This document shows, one piece after another, positions 23,901 through 34,425 of a stretch of DNA of 64,000 nucleotides. Source of the DNA: Cylindrodendrum hubeiense (lineage: Eukaryota > Ascomycota > Sordariomycetes > Hypocreales > Nectriaceae); assembly GCA_014621425.1 (NCBI GenBank), contig JAANBB010000107.1, positions 1 through 64,000 on the forward strand, written 5' to 3'. A model generated the notes under the pieces. It searched no databases, had not been told where the DNA came from, and saw nothing but the letters and a program-made list of their open reading frames with translations. Made by a program: the position numbers and the translations under genes. The number at the start of each line of letters is the position of its first letter. Position 1 is the stretch's first letter.

Positions 23901-26207
23901 GTCTGCTGGGGGATATGTCGAAAGTCTCGATATCTCGAGTCATTCTAGTGACGACGACGAGAAATCCTCAGCCGTTCCGGATTCTGACACAGAGGCAGAG
24001 AGCTCGAAACCCAGAACCAAGTCAAGTGACGAGATCCAAACACCCCCAAGTGACACGAGTGTTTTCCTATACTACTGCAAAGCTGTACGAGCACATAATG
24101 TTGCTCTCCAAGTGATATTTACAGTAGCTTCAGGTGTCATTAGCACATTTAGATGTAGGTTTCCTCTTCATGTGGAACAGATTGAGTTCTAACATCGTTC
24201 TAGATGTCTGGGTTACATGGTGGGGCAATGGCAGAGGACATAACAACGGCGACCTTGGGTATTGGCTGAGTACCTATGCTGTGTTATCGCTCTTGGAAGG
24301 CGTCTTGATAACTATGGCTATTGCGTAAGATACGTGATTCGGTATTTTATGACCTCACTAATGCAAGTTTTAGCCTCTTTCTGCTGGTAGTTGCACCGAC
24401 AAGCGGGAGGACATTACACAAGAAAATGTTGGACGCAGCAATGAAGTATGGATGGATGTTGAAAGAGACAGATGATACATCTACTAATAATCGAGTAGTG
24501 CACCCATGCAATTTCTTTCCAACATTGAGACAGGATCTCTAGTCAATCGGTATCTATCCCAGAGTATCAGAGACTGGAGGCTCTGCTAATACTTCTTAGG
24601 TTCAGTCAGGATTTGCGATATGTGGACATGGTACTCCCCCTCGCGCTGTCTGTCTTTCTATTCGGTGAGCGGAAATTCAAGGATATACAAGCCGATTTCA
24701 TCTAACTGGTGTTGATCAGAAATTACTGCATGTATCGGGGCTGCTGGTCTTGCTATTGCAGCTGTTAGCTGGTTTGCCATTTCGATACCATTTGTGGTTG
24801 CCACACTCGTCCTCATCCAACGATTCTATGTCCGGACATCGAAGCAACTTCGTGTTTTAGAGTATGCTCCCGTGCTTAACATATGGATAATTTACTGACG
24901 CAAAGACGTAGGATTGAACACAAAGCCCCACTGTTCTCTCATTTCCTAGAGTCCATTAATGGTCTGGCCACTATTCGTGCCTTTGGCTGGGTTCAACCAT
25001 ATGCTGACAAGAATCTTACTCGACTGGACGACGCTCAAAAACCGGCCTACCTGCTCAACTGCATTCAAAGGTGGTTAACGCTTGTCTTAGATCTGGTAGT
25101 TGCCTTCCTCACCATAATTCTTGTCGTCTTTGCGGTCACCTTGCGGGAGAAGGTCAATCCTTCGCTCTTAGGTGTTGCACTTGTCAACATGATGCGTCTT
25201 GGAGGAAACATGAAGGGCATTATTCTGTACTGGTCCATCCTGGAAACCTCCCTGGGAGCCATCACGAGGATTCGGTCTTTCTCCGAAAAGACACCTACCG
25301 AACTGGAGCCTGGGGAAGACAGACAACTGATGGATAATTGGCCAGCTAGAGGCACGTTGGAAGTCAATAACTTGTCGGTTCAGTACGAGTAAGTCACTCT
25401 TAATTTCTTCGCAAGTCTTAAGCTAACGGTTAAGTCAAACTCCTGATCCCATCCTCCGCGGGCTTTCTTTCAGCATCAAACACGGAGAAAAGCTCGGTGT
25501 GTGTGGTCGCAGCGGTAGCGGTAAAAGCTCACTCGTCCAAGCGCTGCTTCGAATGGCAGATGTCGTCGATGGCCAAATCACTCTGGACGGCGAGGACCTG
25601 ACTAAAGTGCCACGACCTATAATCCGCGAGAGGCTAAGCTGCCTCACTCAAGATCCGTTTCTGTTTAGTGACAGCATTCGATTCAACACGGATCCTGTAG
25701 GAAAGTATTCTGATGAGGCCATCGTCAAAGCTCTTGCGCGAGTGGGTATTTGGTCCGTGATCAAAACCAAGGTTGGAGAAGATAAGAATCCGCTGGATGA
25801 GAAGATGGACGAGAACTTCTTGTCGCATGGCCAACGTCAACTCTTCTGTCTTGCGCGTGCGCTGCTGAAAAAGGGTTCTCTACTAATTCTTGATGAGCCC
25901 ACAAGCAGGTAAATATTCCTTACCGTATTCTCTTTGAGCGGGGTGAAGCTGACCTGCATCCAGCGTCGATAGCCAGACGGACGCCAGGATCCAAGAGGTG
26001 ATCCGATCGGAGTTTTCGGACTGCACAATCATAATGATTGCCCATCGGCTGGATACACTGCTTGATTTTGATAAGATTGCTGTCCTTGATAGGGGTTCTT
26101 TGGTGGAGTTTGGTGCGCCACAGGAGTTGTTGGCAAACGAGACCGGTGCCTTCGCGAGACTTTATCGTGCCGACCAGACTAAGAAATCCAGGCAGGATGA
26201 TATCTGA
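20968..26207 (+). CDS. ABCC (MRP-type) full-length ABC transporter, 1487 aa, 16 exons
   Basis: Exporter with TMD0-TMD1-NBD1-TMD2-NBD2 layout. Exon ends: 20968..21058, 21118..21828, 21886..22115, 22164..22446, 22495..22728, 22788..23554, 23601..23763, 23816..24154, 24204..24324, 24374..24445, 24499..24549, 24600..24664, 24720..24861, 24912..25388, 25435..25908 and 25964..26207; total 4464 nt, in phase throughout. Start MESYNSTQCRDGVFGPGVW and FDFTLTFEESIL over intron 1 are typical of fungal ABCC proteins. NBD1: GPVGSGKSSL near 671, LSGGQKQRLAIARAV, Walker B FDDVFSGLD with Asp in place of the catalytic Glu (usual for ABCC site 1), and THAVHRLPE. NBD2: GRSGSGKSSL near 1273, LSHGQRQLFCLARALL, LILDEPTSSVD, IAHRLDT. 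TMD2 includes NRFSQDLRYVDM and SHFLESINGLATIRAFGW. Intron 7 uses a GC donor and intron 2 a weak GTTGGC donor. Substrate unknown; xenobiotic or metabolite export is likely. Confidence 0.9.
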
Positions 26208-26517
26208 TAGAAGGTGCATTATGTACAGTTTAACAAGCTTAGAGAAACTAGATGTTTTGAGCCAAATGATTGATTAGTAGAAGAAGAGTATTCCAAGTTC
26301 AGCGGCTCCAGTTATGAAATATACTCTAAGTCTGAGTCCCAATACGATCAAGTTCAACTGGCGGCAACACCACATGTTGTCTCGAAGAATTAAAGTGTGT
26401 CATTTAATTGTGTACTACCTCAAAGGTCTGGGCCTAATTCATGGGATATTCAAGCTTAATCTTATTCAAGTAAGAGACGTTTAAATTAACCATAAACTTA
26501 GTCCAGATGTGCTTAAA
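26208..26517. other. Convergent 3' spacer
   Basis: About 310 bp of AT-rich DNA between the ends of the ABC transporter and the DUF3712 gene, presumably both 3' UTRs. Confidence 0.5.
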
Positions 26518-27737
26518 CTAATCATCACTACAGCTCAAAGTCATATTCAAGTCTTTCTCAAGAGTTTCTCCAATGTCGATATCAACAGTCAGATTCGATC
26601 CCCCTAACGCATTTGTAAAATATGGAAGGTTCTCTCCTTCATTAACTGCGCTTTTAACTTGGAGTTGGAACGGGAGAACCCCGGTCTTGCATGTGGGTTT
26701 CTTTGATACGGCTGCGAGGACAGGTTCTTGACTGATGTTCGCACGCATACTGACGTTATTAATGCCAGGGTATAATGTCAGACCATCGACAAAAGCAGTG
26801 CCAAGGTTCGTTCCATCGGCAAAAGGAATGAAGGACAAGGTTCCCTACAAAATATCGATGAGAATGTATTCCTGGGTCATTTGGATATAGGAAAAGGGCG
26901 AGAGGAGATTATTAAGGGGTTATGCTTACGATTTCGACTGTGAGGATGGAGGGGTTGGGGATGTTAACCCAGCCATGAAAGTTATCGCCTTTCTTGTCAG
27001 GCTGCAGAGAAATCGAGGTATCAGTCACTTCAATACCTTTGAACTGATTTACACCTACAAAAGTTAGATTTGTTGAACATGTTACCAAACTTTGCTTAGG
27101 ATTTTCTCACCTTTAAGCTCTATGGTTTTCTTGAACGAGATACCATAGCTGCGGGAGATTCCGCGGACACGTATGGAAGATTTCCCCCTAATTCCGAGAT
27201 TCAATGTCTCCTTTCCCAGTAACCATGCGGCGAAGGTAGTGAAGGCCTGCATATCTGGGATTTTGACGTCTTGGGTGATGTTGAGGTTTATATGAGAGGA
27301 GGCAGATGTCTTGGGAAAGTTAAGGGAGAGGAATGGGGTGTGAGGCTCGAGGTCCGCAAGGTACAGCTCTGCAGGAAACTCGGCAATTGTGGCTTTGATT
27401 CCAGCACCACTAACCGCCATACTCGCATTGAGAGCCACTGTCATTGTCTCTCCGCGTGTCTTGGTAATGATGATACCGTCGATATGGAACTTGGCAGAAT
27501 TTATTTTGTCCTGCGCAAGATTCGGGATTCCTACCAATAGTCTATGATCTGTTAGGCGTCTACCCAGAAGTATTACTGATCGAATACTTACAGTAAAGGC
27601 ACGACTAAAACGATGACACAGATGAGGCCAATCAAATAGGCCCACCAGAACTTCCTCAGATGCAGAAGGCACCTCTTCCGCTTGCCTAGCTTCACTGGAA
27701 TCTCTTCATACTGGGTGACTTCAACCTTGTCGCTCAT
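26518..27737 (-). CDS. DUF3712 single-pass membrane protein, 342 aa
   Basis: Fungal family of unknown function whose members have a short N-terminal tail, one transmembrane helix and a large beta-rich lumenal domain. Exons: 27737..27592, 27541..27111, 27054..26930 and 26844..26518; introns of 50, 56 and 85 nt, in phase. The cytosolic tail is basic (KLGKRKRCLLHLRKF), the TM helix is WWAYLIGLICVIVLVVPLLL, and the domain begins VGIPNLAQDKINSA. Repeated motifs with IKIPDM/VKIPDMQAFTTF-like and VNIPNPSILTVEIG blocks recall LEA-like/AsmA-like beta modules. Several NxS/T sites (NASM, NITQ, NVSM, NLTV, NMTL) fit a lumenal or exocytic location, possibly vacuolar or ER. It converges on the ABCC gene; no functional link is shown. 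Confidence 0.75.
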
Positions 27738-28964
27738 TCTGAATGTATTTGGAGAAAGATCTTCTCAAGATCTTATGCTCGTTGGTGACTTGTAAGAAGA
27801 CCAGGGGTTGTTGCGTATCGAGGGGAACCCACCAACCCAAATGGAGTAAGCAAACGGATGAACAGGACTCGGCCTGGAAGAGATGGATCCTCAGACTTTT
27901 AACAAATGTAGGCAATCTGAGGAGAAAAAAGGAATAATGGTCCCAGACAACAGTTGGATGAGCCTGTAATCGGGTTGAAAACAATATCAACAGAACACAT
28001 CGATAGCAGGGAAGAGCATCCCGCTATTTGTAGGCCTACGAGAAAACTGCAATGAACTTCTAGCCTCACACAATTCGTGACCTGCAGCTGTCATTCCGTG
28101 TCAGTCAGCTATCATAAGGTATACTACAAAAGGGCGGGCCGAGGGTGAGTTCCCCAACTTGGCAAATAGCCGGAAGATCTAGAGCAGACCCTAGCGATCC
28201 CCCGCATTTTCACCCGCAGGAGAGTCAAGACCCACACCTCCTAACATTAATAGCGTTACTATAGGGGACCAATTAGCAGGCCTCTTATTCTAAGGTTGTG
28301 CACAACATTGGAAGCATTCGAGGGGAATGAGAAGCCCAAAAAGGGATAAGACAGCCAATGCCACCATCATCCAGAGCAAGAAAATCTTTTACTGGTCAGA
28401 CTGAATAATTAGTTTCGACTAGTGCTGCCCAATTGAGTATGACCTCGGCTTCACACGGTGGCGTTAGTATTGCCATCGAGTTGTTCTGTCAATGTCAGAA
28501 AGTCCGGCACCCGGCTCCAATCATTCCGGTCAGCCCTAGACGGTAGACCGGCAAGGGGTCTTCCGGTTCGTGGTCTAGATTCAAGAGATTCATCAGACGC
28601 AGAGCAGATATTGCGGGGTTTCCTTTGCCGGATTGAGACGCACGATGATGAGTTGCCTCCTTTTCCGGCAACCCACTCGGTAGTCTCGGTCACAAACCGG
28701 ACTGAAAATAGGATAATAGAAAGGCGGGGAGGCGTGGCTGATCAGAATATGATTTATAATAGCGTAGATATGACGTTTTCCGGCTCAATAGTTGCGGGGC
28801 CTCGGACTTTTAGGTCTCCGAATGGTCGTCGAGTTTCTTATTAAGGCGGCCTCTCGATTTACATCTCTTTCCATGGAGAGATTTGTACATCCATTTACAT
28901 ACGCAAAGTATTCAACAATCTTAATAAATGGGTAAATATATATTATTAACATCAAAATCATTTC
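27738..28964. other. Intergenic region with a CCGG-motif cluster
   Basis: Promoter side of the leftward DUF3712 gene and 3' flank of the leftward 967-residue orphan. Apart from a dense group of CCGG words I see no gene; open frames at 28450-28845 overlap on both strands and lack protein character. Confidence 0.45.
28504..28783. promoter_or_regulatory. Cluster of nine CCGG words
   Basis: CCGG occurs at 28504, 28511, 28526, 28548, 28563, 28628, 28665, 28697 and 28780, five of them as TCCGG[CT] in one orientation. About one is expected by chance in 280 bp. CGG triplets are the usual half-sites of fungal Zn2Cys6 regulators. Lying 770-1050 bp upstream of the DUF3712 gene, it may be an upstream regulatory block; this is inference. 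Confidence 0.3.
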
Positions 28965-31900
28965 TTAGTCCCCCCGCAATGTTCTCCTTTCCACCAACCA
29001 GCTACTTTGATCGCTCGGCTTCCTTTGATCTACCGGCGTATTCTCATAAATATACGACCCCAACCCAAACATATCCACGCGTTCAGATGAATTATACCAT
29101 GGTTTCCCGATGTCAGCTCGCTGCTTTTCACGCATCTTATCACGGAAAACCTTCACTGCTTCCTCAGCCTCCTCGTAGGATATGGTGGTCCGAAGAAAAT
29201 GTAGAAGTATTTGCAGATGGTCCCACGGGTACATCCAATGCTCTGGGATTATCAATTCCGGGATTGGCTCTCCGTTCAACTCCTTGACCCAGCGCTGTAT
29301 GTCCTTGTGCTGTCTCTTTGTACATTTCCGATATGAGAACGGCAGATTCCATGAATATGTGCTTTCCCGGCGTTCCTTCATTGGATCATGCCGAATACTG
29401 TGGTAGATGAATCCATTCTGAGCCAAATCTTCCACAATTAGTGGAAAGACGTTGTCTTGCTCAAGCTCGGGCGTGCTCTGCACAACAAAAAGACTCAAAT
29501 CATGTCGCTGCTGTATCGAATCAGAACGATTCTTTTCGAGCTCCTCTTCCAGAGCTTCAACTAAAATGACCCCATATGCTGTCAGAGATGGTAGGTGTGC
29601 CTGGTCCCAGTTCTTAAGCAAGAAATGATCCTGTTGACTTCTGCGGCATCTGGGGCAATTTGAATGATTGTGTGGCATATTGAAAATTTGCTCCTCCAGC
29701 TGAGAAGTCCGCAGAAATGTACGATTGGATGTTGCGTCCTGCCAATCTTCATGCCATTTCATGTTCTGGCCATTCTTTTTGCGCCAGTACGCATCCATAT
29801 CCAGACCGGATTGCTGATATTCCTCTTGAGAGTGGACCGTCGTCGTACGTCTTGGTGGCTGTCTGTTCGCCAATTTCAGAAAGCTTTCGATGAAAACCCG
29901 AACCGGTGAATATTTCGGGTAGCCTATTCCAATAGCCTCAACGGGTGGAGCATCATTGTCTCGTTTTTTTATTGGTTCTGGATATAATGAGAAAAGAGCG
30001 CTCGAGATCGCTGATAGCAGAACCTGCCAGGGCGAACCTGAACGCAAGCACTCGATTGCTTCTAGAATCAAGTAGCCCGGGCACTGGCGTAGAATCTTGG
30101 GAAATGCTTCGAGTGCTGGGTATCGTTCTTGGTACCTGGCTTCTTCCTTCAATATATCAAAGGCCCCTTTGGAAATGGCTAGGTAGCTTAATTCTTTGGC
30201 AATAGCCCACGATGAAGTCAGGAAGCATCGGTACTCAAAAATGATGTAGAACTCTGCTTCCGGGCCTTCTCCAGTTGATTTTTCTTCTTTTCTCTTGTTA
30301 CCGGTCCAGGCATTTTCGATATCAATTAGATCTGCACATGAGACAACAAACATTTCGTCCCATCGAACAATCATGTTAAGAAGTTGCCTGGCATGTTTTC
30401 GACCAATGCCAAAAGTCTGGACGGTTCTTTTATCCGCACCTAATGTTAACAGGCTTTCAACATTATCTGCTGATATATATAGACCTGCGAAATGGTATTC
30501 CACGGTAGAGACTGGTCGAACAGCACCAAGAGTAGTATTAGGGAGCTTTATGGAGACATTATTCTCATTCCCAACTGCATCAAGGTTGCTTGGTGGTATG
30601 GGAAACGAATCTTCCAGGTAAATGGTGCTGGGTGGAGCTGGTATCCAGTCTGAGACTCTTCGCATGGATGCGATGTCGGAGTCAGCGGCTACGGTAACCT
30701 GGTCATAGTCTTTCCCATTTGCCAAACATTTGAGGAGTCTAATAATAGATGGTCGAAAAATGTCTCTTGCCCAGTCCATGATGAAGTCTATAATCAGGAC
30801 GAGCTGAAGAGCTGCGTCACGAGTGGTCAGATCTCCACTCCAAAGCTTTTGGATGTTCTATTGGCCTTGTTAGCACTCAAAAAGATGGATGTAAAATTAA
30901 TATCATCGCATCGGTCAGTATGCGCTTGTGACTTACATAGGTGGTTCGCTGATCCTCGTCCCTGGCCACATAGCAACCATAAACCTGCCAGTTGTTACCT
31001 CGATACCCCATGAACCAGACCAGTGGCTCTGGTCTTCGCTTGTCATTAGGCCGATGAGACTGGAGGTCCATCTGCAAATTAAGAAGGCACCATATGGGAA
31101 AAGCTGTTTGTGTTTCAACGTCAAGAAAACTCGATCGCGATGAGTCCGACTTGGCCTCCAGAACGAGAAAGGGGAACAGAAGAGGATTTGAGGTTGACTT
31201 GAAGGGGCTACTTGTAACCACATCGCTCAAGACCCTACCATTACCGACTGAATCTTTCTTGAAGGTCTGGTTGAGAAGTTCTTTGAGGTTAGCTGTTGCC
31301 TTCAAGCCGAAGACCCTGTCTGGTCTCTGTCTTGGCAGCTCGTTGAATGTCGAATCATGGATGACCATATCTTCAACTCGTTCGTCAAATATGTTGTTCG
31401 TCCCAGTTTCGTAACTAGAGACACGTCAATCCAAATCGCTTGCTCCCCGGTCAGGGATCGTACAAATCCTGAGGCCGGCTGTCTGGTGGACATTTGCAGG
31501 GCGTGCGACGGCGCCTGCGCTCCTCCAACTCTTCTGTCCATTTATCGGTTTCTCCCTCTTGAGATGGCTCAATTTCTGATCTCCACAACCGTTCCATACA
31601 GTTCGGACTTGATTGCTGTGAGCGGTGTTCTGAAAAGCTGTGAATATGAGGACTGGCAGACAACACGTACCATGCAACCTCCACCAAAAGCCGCCTTACA
31701 ATATCGTTCTCAATGCCCATGCGCCATCCATTCTCGTTTACCTTGCCCCCGGACATGGTAACTGATCTTTTGACGAGCCATTCGGCGCGAGCGATCGTTT
31801 GTCTGGTCCAAGGTTTCGTTGCTAATCGAATGCTGAGGTTATCACTATACGATTCAAATTTCGTTTGGCCAACCAATTGGATTTCATGAAATGTTGAATA

Positions 31901-31996
31901 GTATTCCGAAGGCCACTTGTCATTGGGAGACTTTAAAATGATGCGATATTTCTTCGCAAGACGCCGGAGCGTCCTGAGACGATCTTCATCTGCCAT
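28965..31996 (-). CDS. Orphan 967-aa protein with PD-(D/E)XK-like core
   Basis: Three exons: 31996..31464, 31414..30937 and 30857..28965; introns of 49 and 79 nt with GTACGA/GTAAGT donors, and phase kept. The start at 31996 has the context AAAGCCATGGC; an in-frame ATG at 32038 would add 14 residues. The N-terminal ~180 residues are helical and basic. Exon 2 reads as a restriction-nuclease-like fold: DRVFGLKATANLKELL, then SDVVTSSP near 235, then PLLFPFLVLEAKSDSS (about 255-270), where E264-x-K266 gives the ExK of PD-(D/E)XK enzymes; a helix follows (TAFPIWCLLNLQMDLQ). The long C-terminal part (~630 residues) is helical, has no family I know, and carries a CPRC pair in HNHSNCPRCRRSQQD that could bind zinc. 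No signal peptide or TM. Location in AT-rich accessory DNA fits a lineage-restricted gene. The nuclease fold is a hypothesis. Confidence 0.65.
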
Positions 31997-33105
31997 GGCT
32001 TTGTGAAAGAAAGAAAAACGAGTTTCCAACCAACACATATGTCAGCGGGTCATTGAGTAGACTGACCCGGTTTCGGCTGCATTTTTATTTTGAAACTATT
32101 TGCGAAATTGATCTTGGCTGTGCCTTTGCGGGTTTTATTTTTGCTATGTCATGTGGTGCAATGCTCGTGTTGCCCCACGCGTGTGTCGAGGACCAACATG
32201 CTTTTCTAGCCTGAATTGGTTTGTCTGCACAACCAACGCGAAGAATTTCGCACGGACTCTGATTCGAACGTGCAGGGGACATGCCTGTCATGATCCTCTT
32301 AAATAACCTACTAATCCTCCTACAGCGGACTCTGCAGGGCAAACCTACGCGATGCAAGAGTTCCGGAAGCCACGGCAGACGACATCTGAGTAACATCAGA
32401 ACCGACATATGAAACTGGTGAGGCATTTCGGGGCCAACTCCCATAACAAAGGGTTATCATGGTATAGATATCTCAATCGTTTCTTTTTTCTTTCTGAGTC
32501 GGCAATTGAAGGAGTCATTCTTGATGGCTAGCCACGCCCGGGATAGCACACTGCTTCTAGCATCAGTTTAGATCATGACTACTACATCCCACTGTAGTGT
32601 CATATAACTGGGTGCCATCCTAAGCCCCAAAGATCACCGTAACTTGGATGCATTGGCTTTCCCAGCACCATGAGCCTCTCCTTGCCGTCGGTCTGACTCA
32701 CCACCCTGCGTTATAGATCATGGCCAGTGCAGCACTTTGAAGGCAGAAAACCCTCATCTTCGGAACAGACTCGACTTCAATTTATACACTCCATTGTTAC
32801 TGGAACCTCAAAGCCCGTCCCGAAAACCACCGTGAAAGCTATGTGGCTTCGAGGGTTTACACTGGAACTATTATGAATTTCTTCACAATCGACATACACA
32901 AAAGACCGACCATCATTAAATCACTGCCATTTGAGCTGAGTATAGTTTTTACATCTACCGTAAGTCCAACTACAAAGTCTTTCAGTAGATGGCCGTTGGA
33001 ACCATTGGAACCATTATAATTAGCACTCACCAAAGGGCGTGATCATCCTAATTGGAGTCTCGAATATGACAGCAATATCTTTATTAGCTAAGCTAGCCCC
33101 TCAAC
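31997..33105. other. Intergenic region upstream of the 967-aa orphan
   Basis: No gene seen. AT-rich, with short open frames only. It is the promoter side of the leftward orphan and the 3' flank of the carboxypeptidase gene. Confidence 0.45.
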
Positions 33106-34425
33106 TTAACATGTCTGCGCATCACCAAGCCCCAACTCGACAGCAGCCAACAACAACTCCATAAAACCAGCACTGGTTGCTTTGAGGTTTGAGTTGTACT
33201 GAGCGACTGTAGGATAGAATGGGCAGGACGCTGCGCTATTGCCGAACCCGAACTCCACTGTGTACGCATGAACAAGATTCGTGCTGGTGTTTGCAAAGTG
33301 TCGCGAGTAGGCATAATCGTCACTAGCTCCCGACGTAGGATATAGGGCAGCTGCTTGCATAGCCGTGTAAGAGCTACCACCACCCGCGGTCATGGCGGAG
33401 GTCATACGCTTGGCTGCAGCGACGTTGTTATTGAGCTCTGCCGTCGGTGTGTACTCGCCGTAGCCTTTGCCAGAGCCCGGAGTGTCAGAAAGGATACCGC
33501 GAACACTGCTGTACGAGCTGTTGAGAAAGTTCATGTACGAATACTGAGACTGATTCTCGTCGCTGCCCCAGCTGTAGAGCACATCGCCCGCGTACGAGTG
33601 GAGGTCAACGAACCAGCGGATCTTGGAGTATGTATCAAAGATCCACTTGATGTTCTTGGTCTCGGGCTCGGAGAAGGCGCTAGTTCCGTGGTAGACCTCG
33701 GAGCTGGTAGAGGTTGACGCGACAGATGACGCCACACTTGACGCGAATAGATTGCGAAAGTCCCAGAGGAAGTCAAAGTTGCGGTTTAGATCCACTCCGA
33801 CAGATGAGCCTGAGTTTGGGTTGCGGTTCTTTCGCCAGCAGCTGTTGCTTGACTGATCATAGGCCACCCCGTCGGGGTTGCTCAGGGGAATGATGATAAT
33901 TCCAGCAGACAAAGCAGTCTTGACTTGCGCGTTGGTGTATGTCTTAGATCCGTACGTCAAGCCGACGCCATTCTTGTTGGCGTACAGCAAATCGGAGACG
34001 AAGTAAAGCACGCTATCCATAGATCCGCGCTCTCGAGCGTGGATGTTGCCGTTGAAGAAGACACGATAGGCGTTATTGCAGGTGCCTCCGGTACCTCCAA
34101 TCTTGGCTCCAAGGACAGTGGCGCCTGCGTAGGTCGTGTACGGGGTCGCAAATGTTGAGATTCCGTACGTATTCACGAGACCTTGCAAGCCAGTCTTAAT
34201 CTCATTAACATTCAGCAGCGTGCTGAAGGTAGTAGATTGGGTTCCAAGTCCTCGTGGCGGTGTTGCACCGCTGCTGAATCTATCACCTGTGCCGATTGGT
34301 GTTCCAGTGCTCGTCTGGCGGCGGATGACTGTCTTCAATCCACCACCACCCTCGCGCTCTTCAGGCAGAAGGCATCCTGAAGTCACGGAAGTGAGCGCAA
34401 GCGCGCAGAGAAGAAGGTTCTTCAT
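33106..34425 (-). CDS. Secreted M14 zinc carboxypeptidase, 439 aa
   Basis: Single exon. The start at 34425 puts a signal peptide first (MKNLLLCALALTSVTSG), followed by an ~85-residue pro-region containing RR at 35-36, so processing by a Kex2-like protease is possible. The catalytic domain shows all M14A landmarks: FFNGNIHARERG with zinc ligands H129 and E132, IIPLSNPDGV, CWRKNRN, DLNRNF (Asn214/Arg215, substrate carboxylate), FVDLHSY with zinc ligand H276, SDDYAYSRH with the substrate Tyr, and AYTVEFG with the catalytic Glu at about 391. The enzyme should remove C-terminal residues from peptides outside the cell. A Ser/Thr-rich insertion (SSVASSVASTSTSSE) after DFLWDFRN is unusual in length. 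It is not adjacent to other secreted proteases. Nutritional or pathogenic roles are both known for such fungal enzymes. Confidence 0.92.
   Translation of the reverse strand: MKNLLLCALALTSVTSGCLLPEEREGGGGLKTVIRRQTSTGTPIGTGDRFSSGATPPRGLGTQSTTFSTLLNVNEIKTGLQGLVNTYGISTFATPYTTYAGATVLGAKIGGTGGTCNNAYRVFFNGNIHARERGSMDSVLYFVSDLLYANKNGVGLTYGSKTYTNAQVKTALSAGIIIIPLSNPDGVAYDQSSNSCWRKNRNPNSGSSVGVDLNRNFDFLWDFRNLFASSVASSVASTSTSSEVYHGTSAFSEPETKNIKWIFDTYSKIRWFVDLHSYAGDVLYSWGSDENQSQYSYMNFLNSSYSSVRGILSDTPGSGKGYGEYTPTAELNNNVAAAKRMTSAMTAGGGSSYTAMQAAALYPTSGASDDYAYSRHFANTSTNLVHAYTVEFGFGNSAASCPFYPTVAQYNSNLKATSAGFMELLLAAVELGLGDAQTC

Noticed and set aside
32210..32320. tRNA-like B-box ATTCGAAC on the minus strand
   Set aside because: The flanking bases do not pair into a T stem and no A box or acceptor stem fits.
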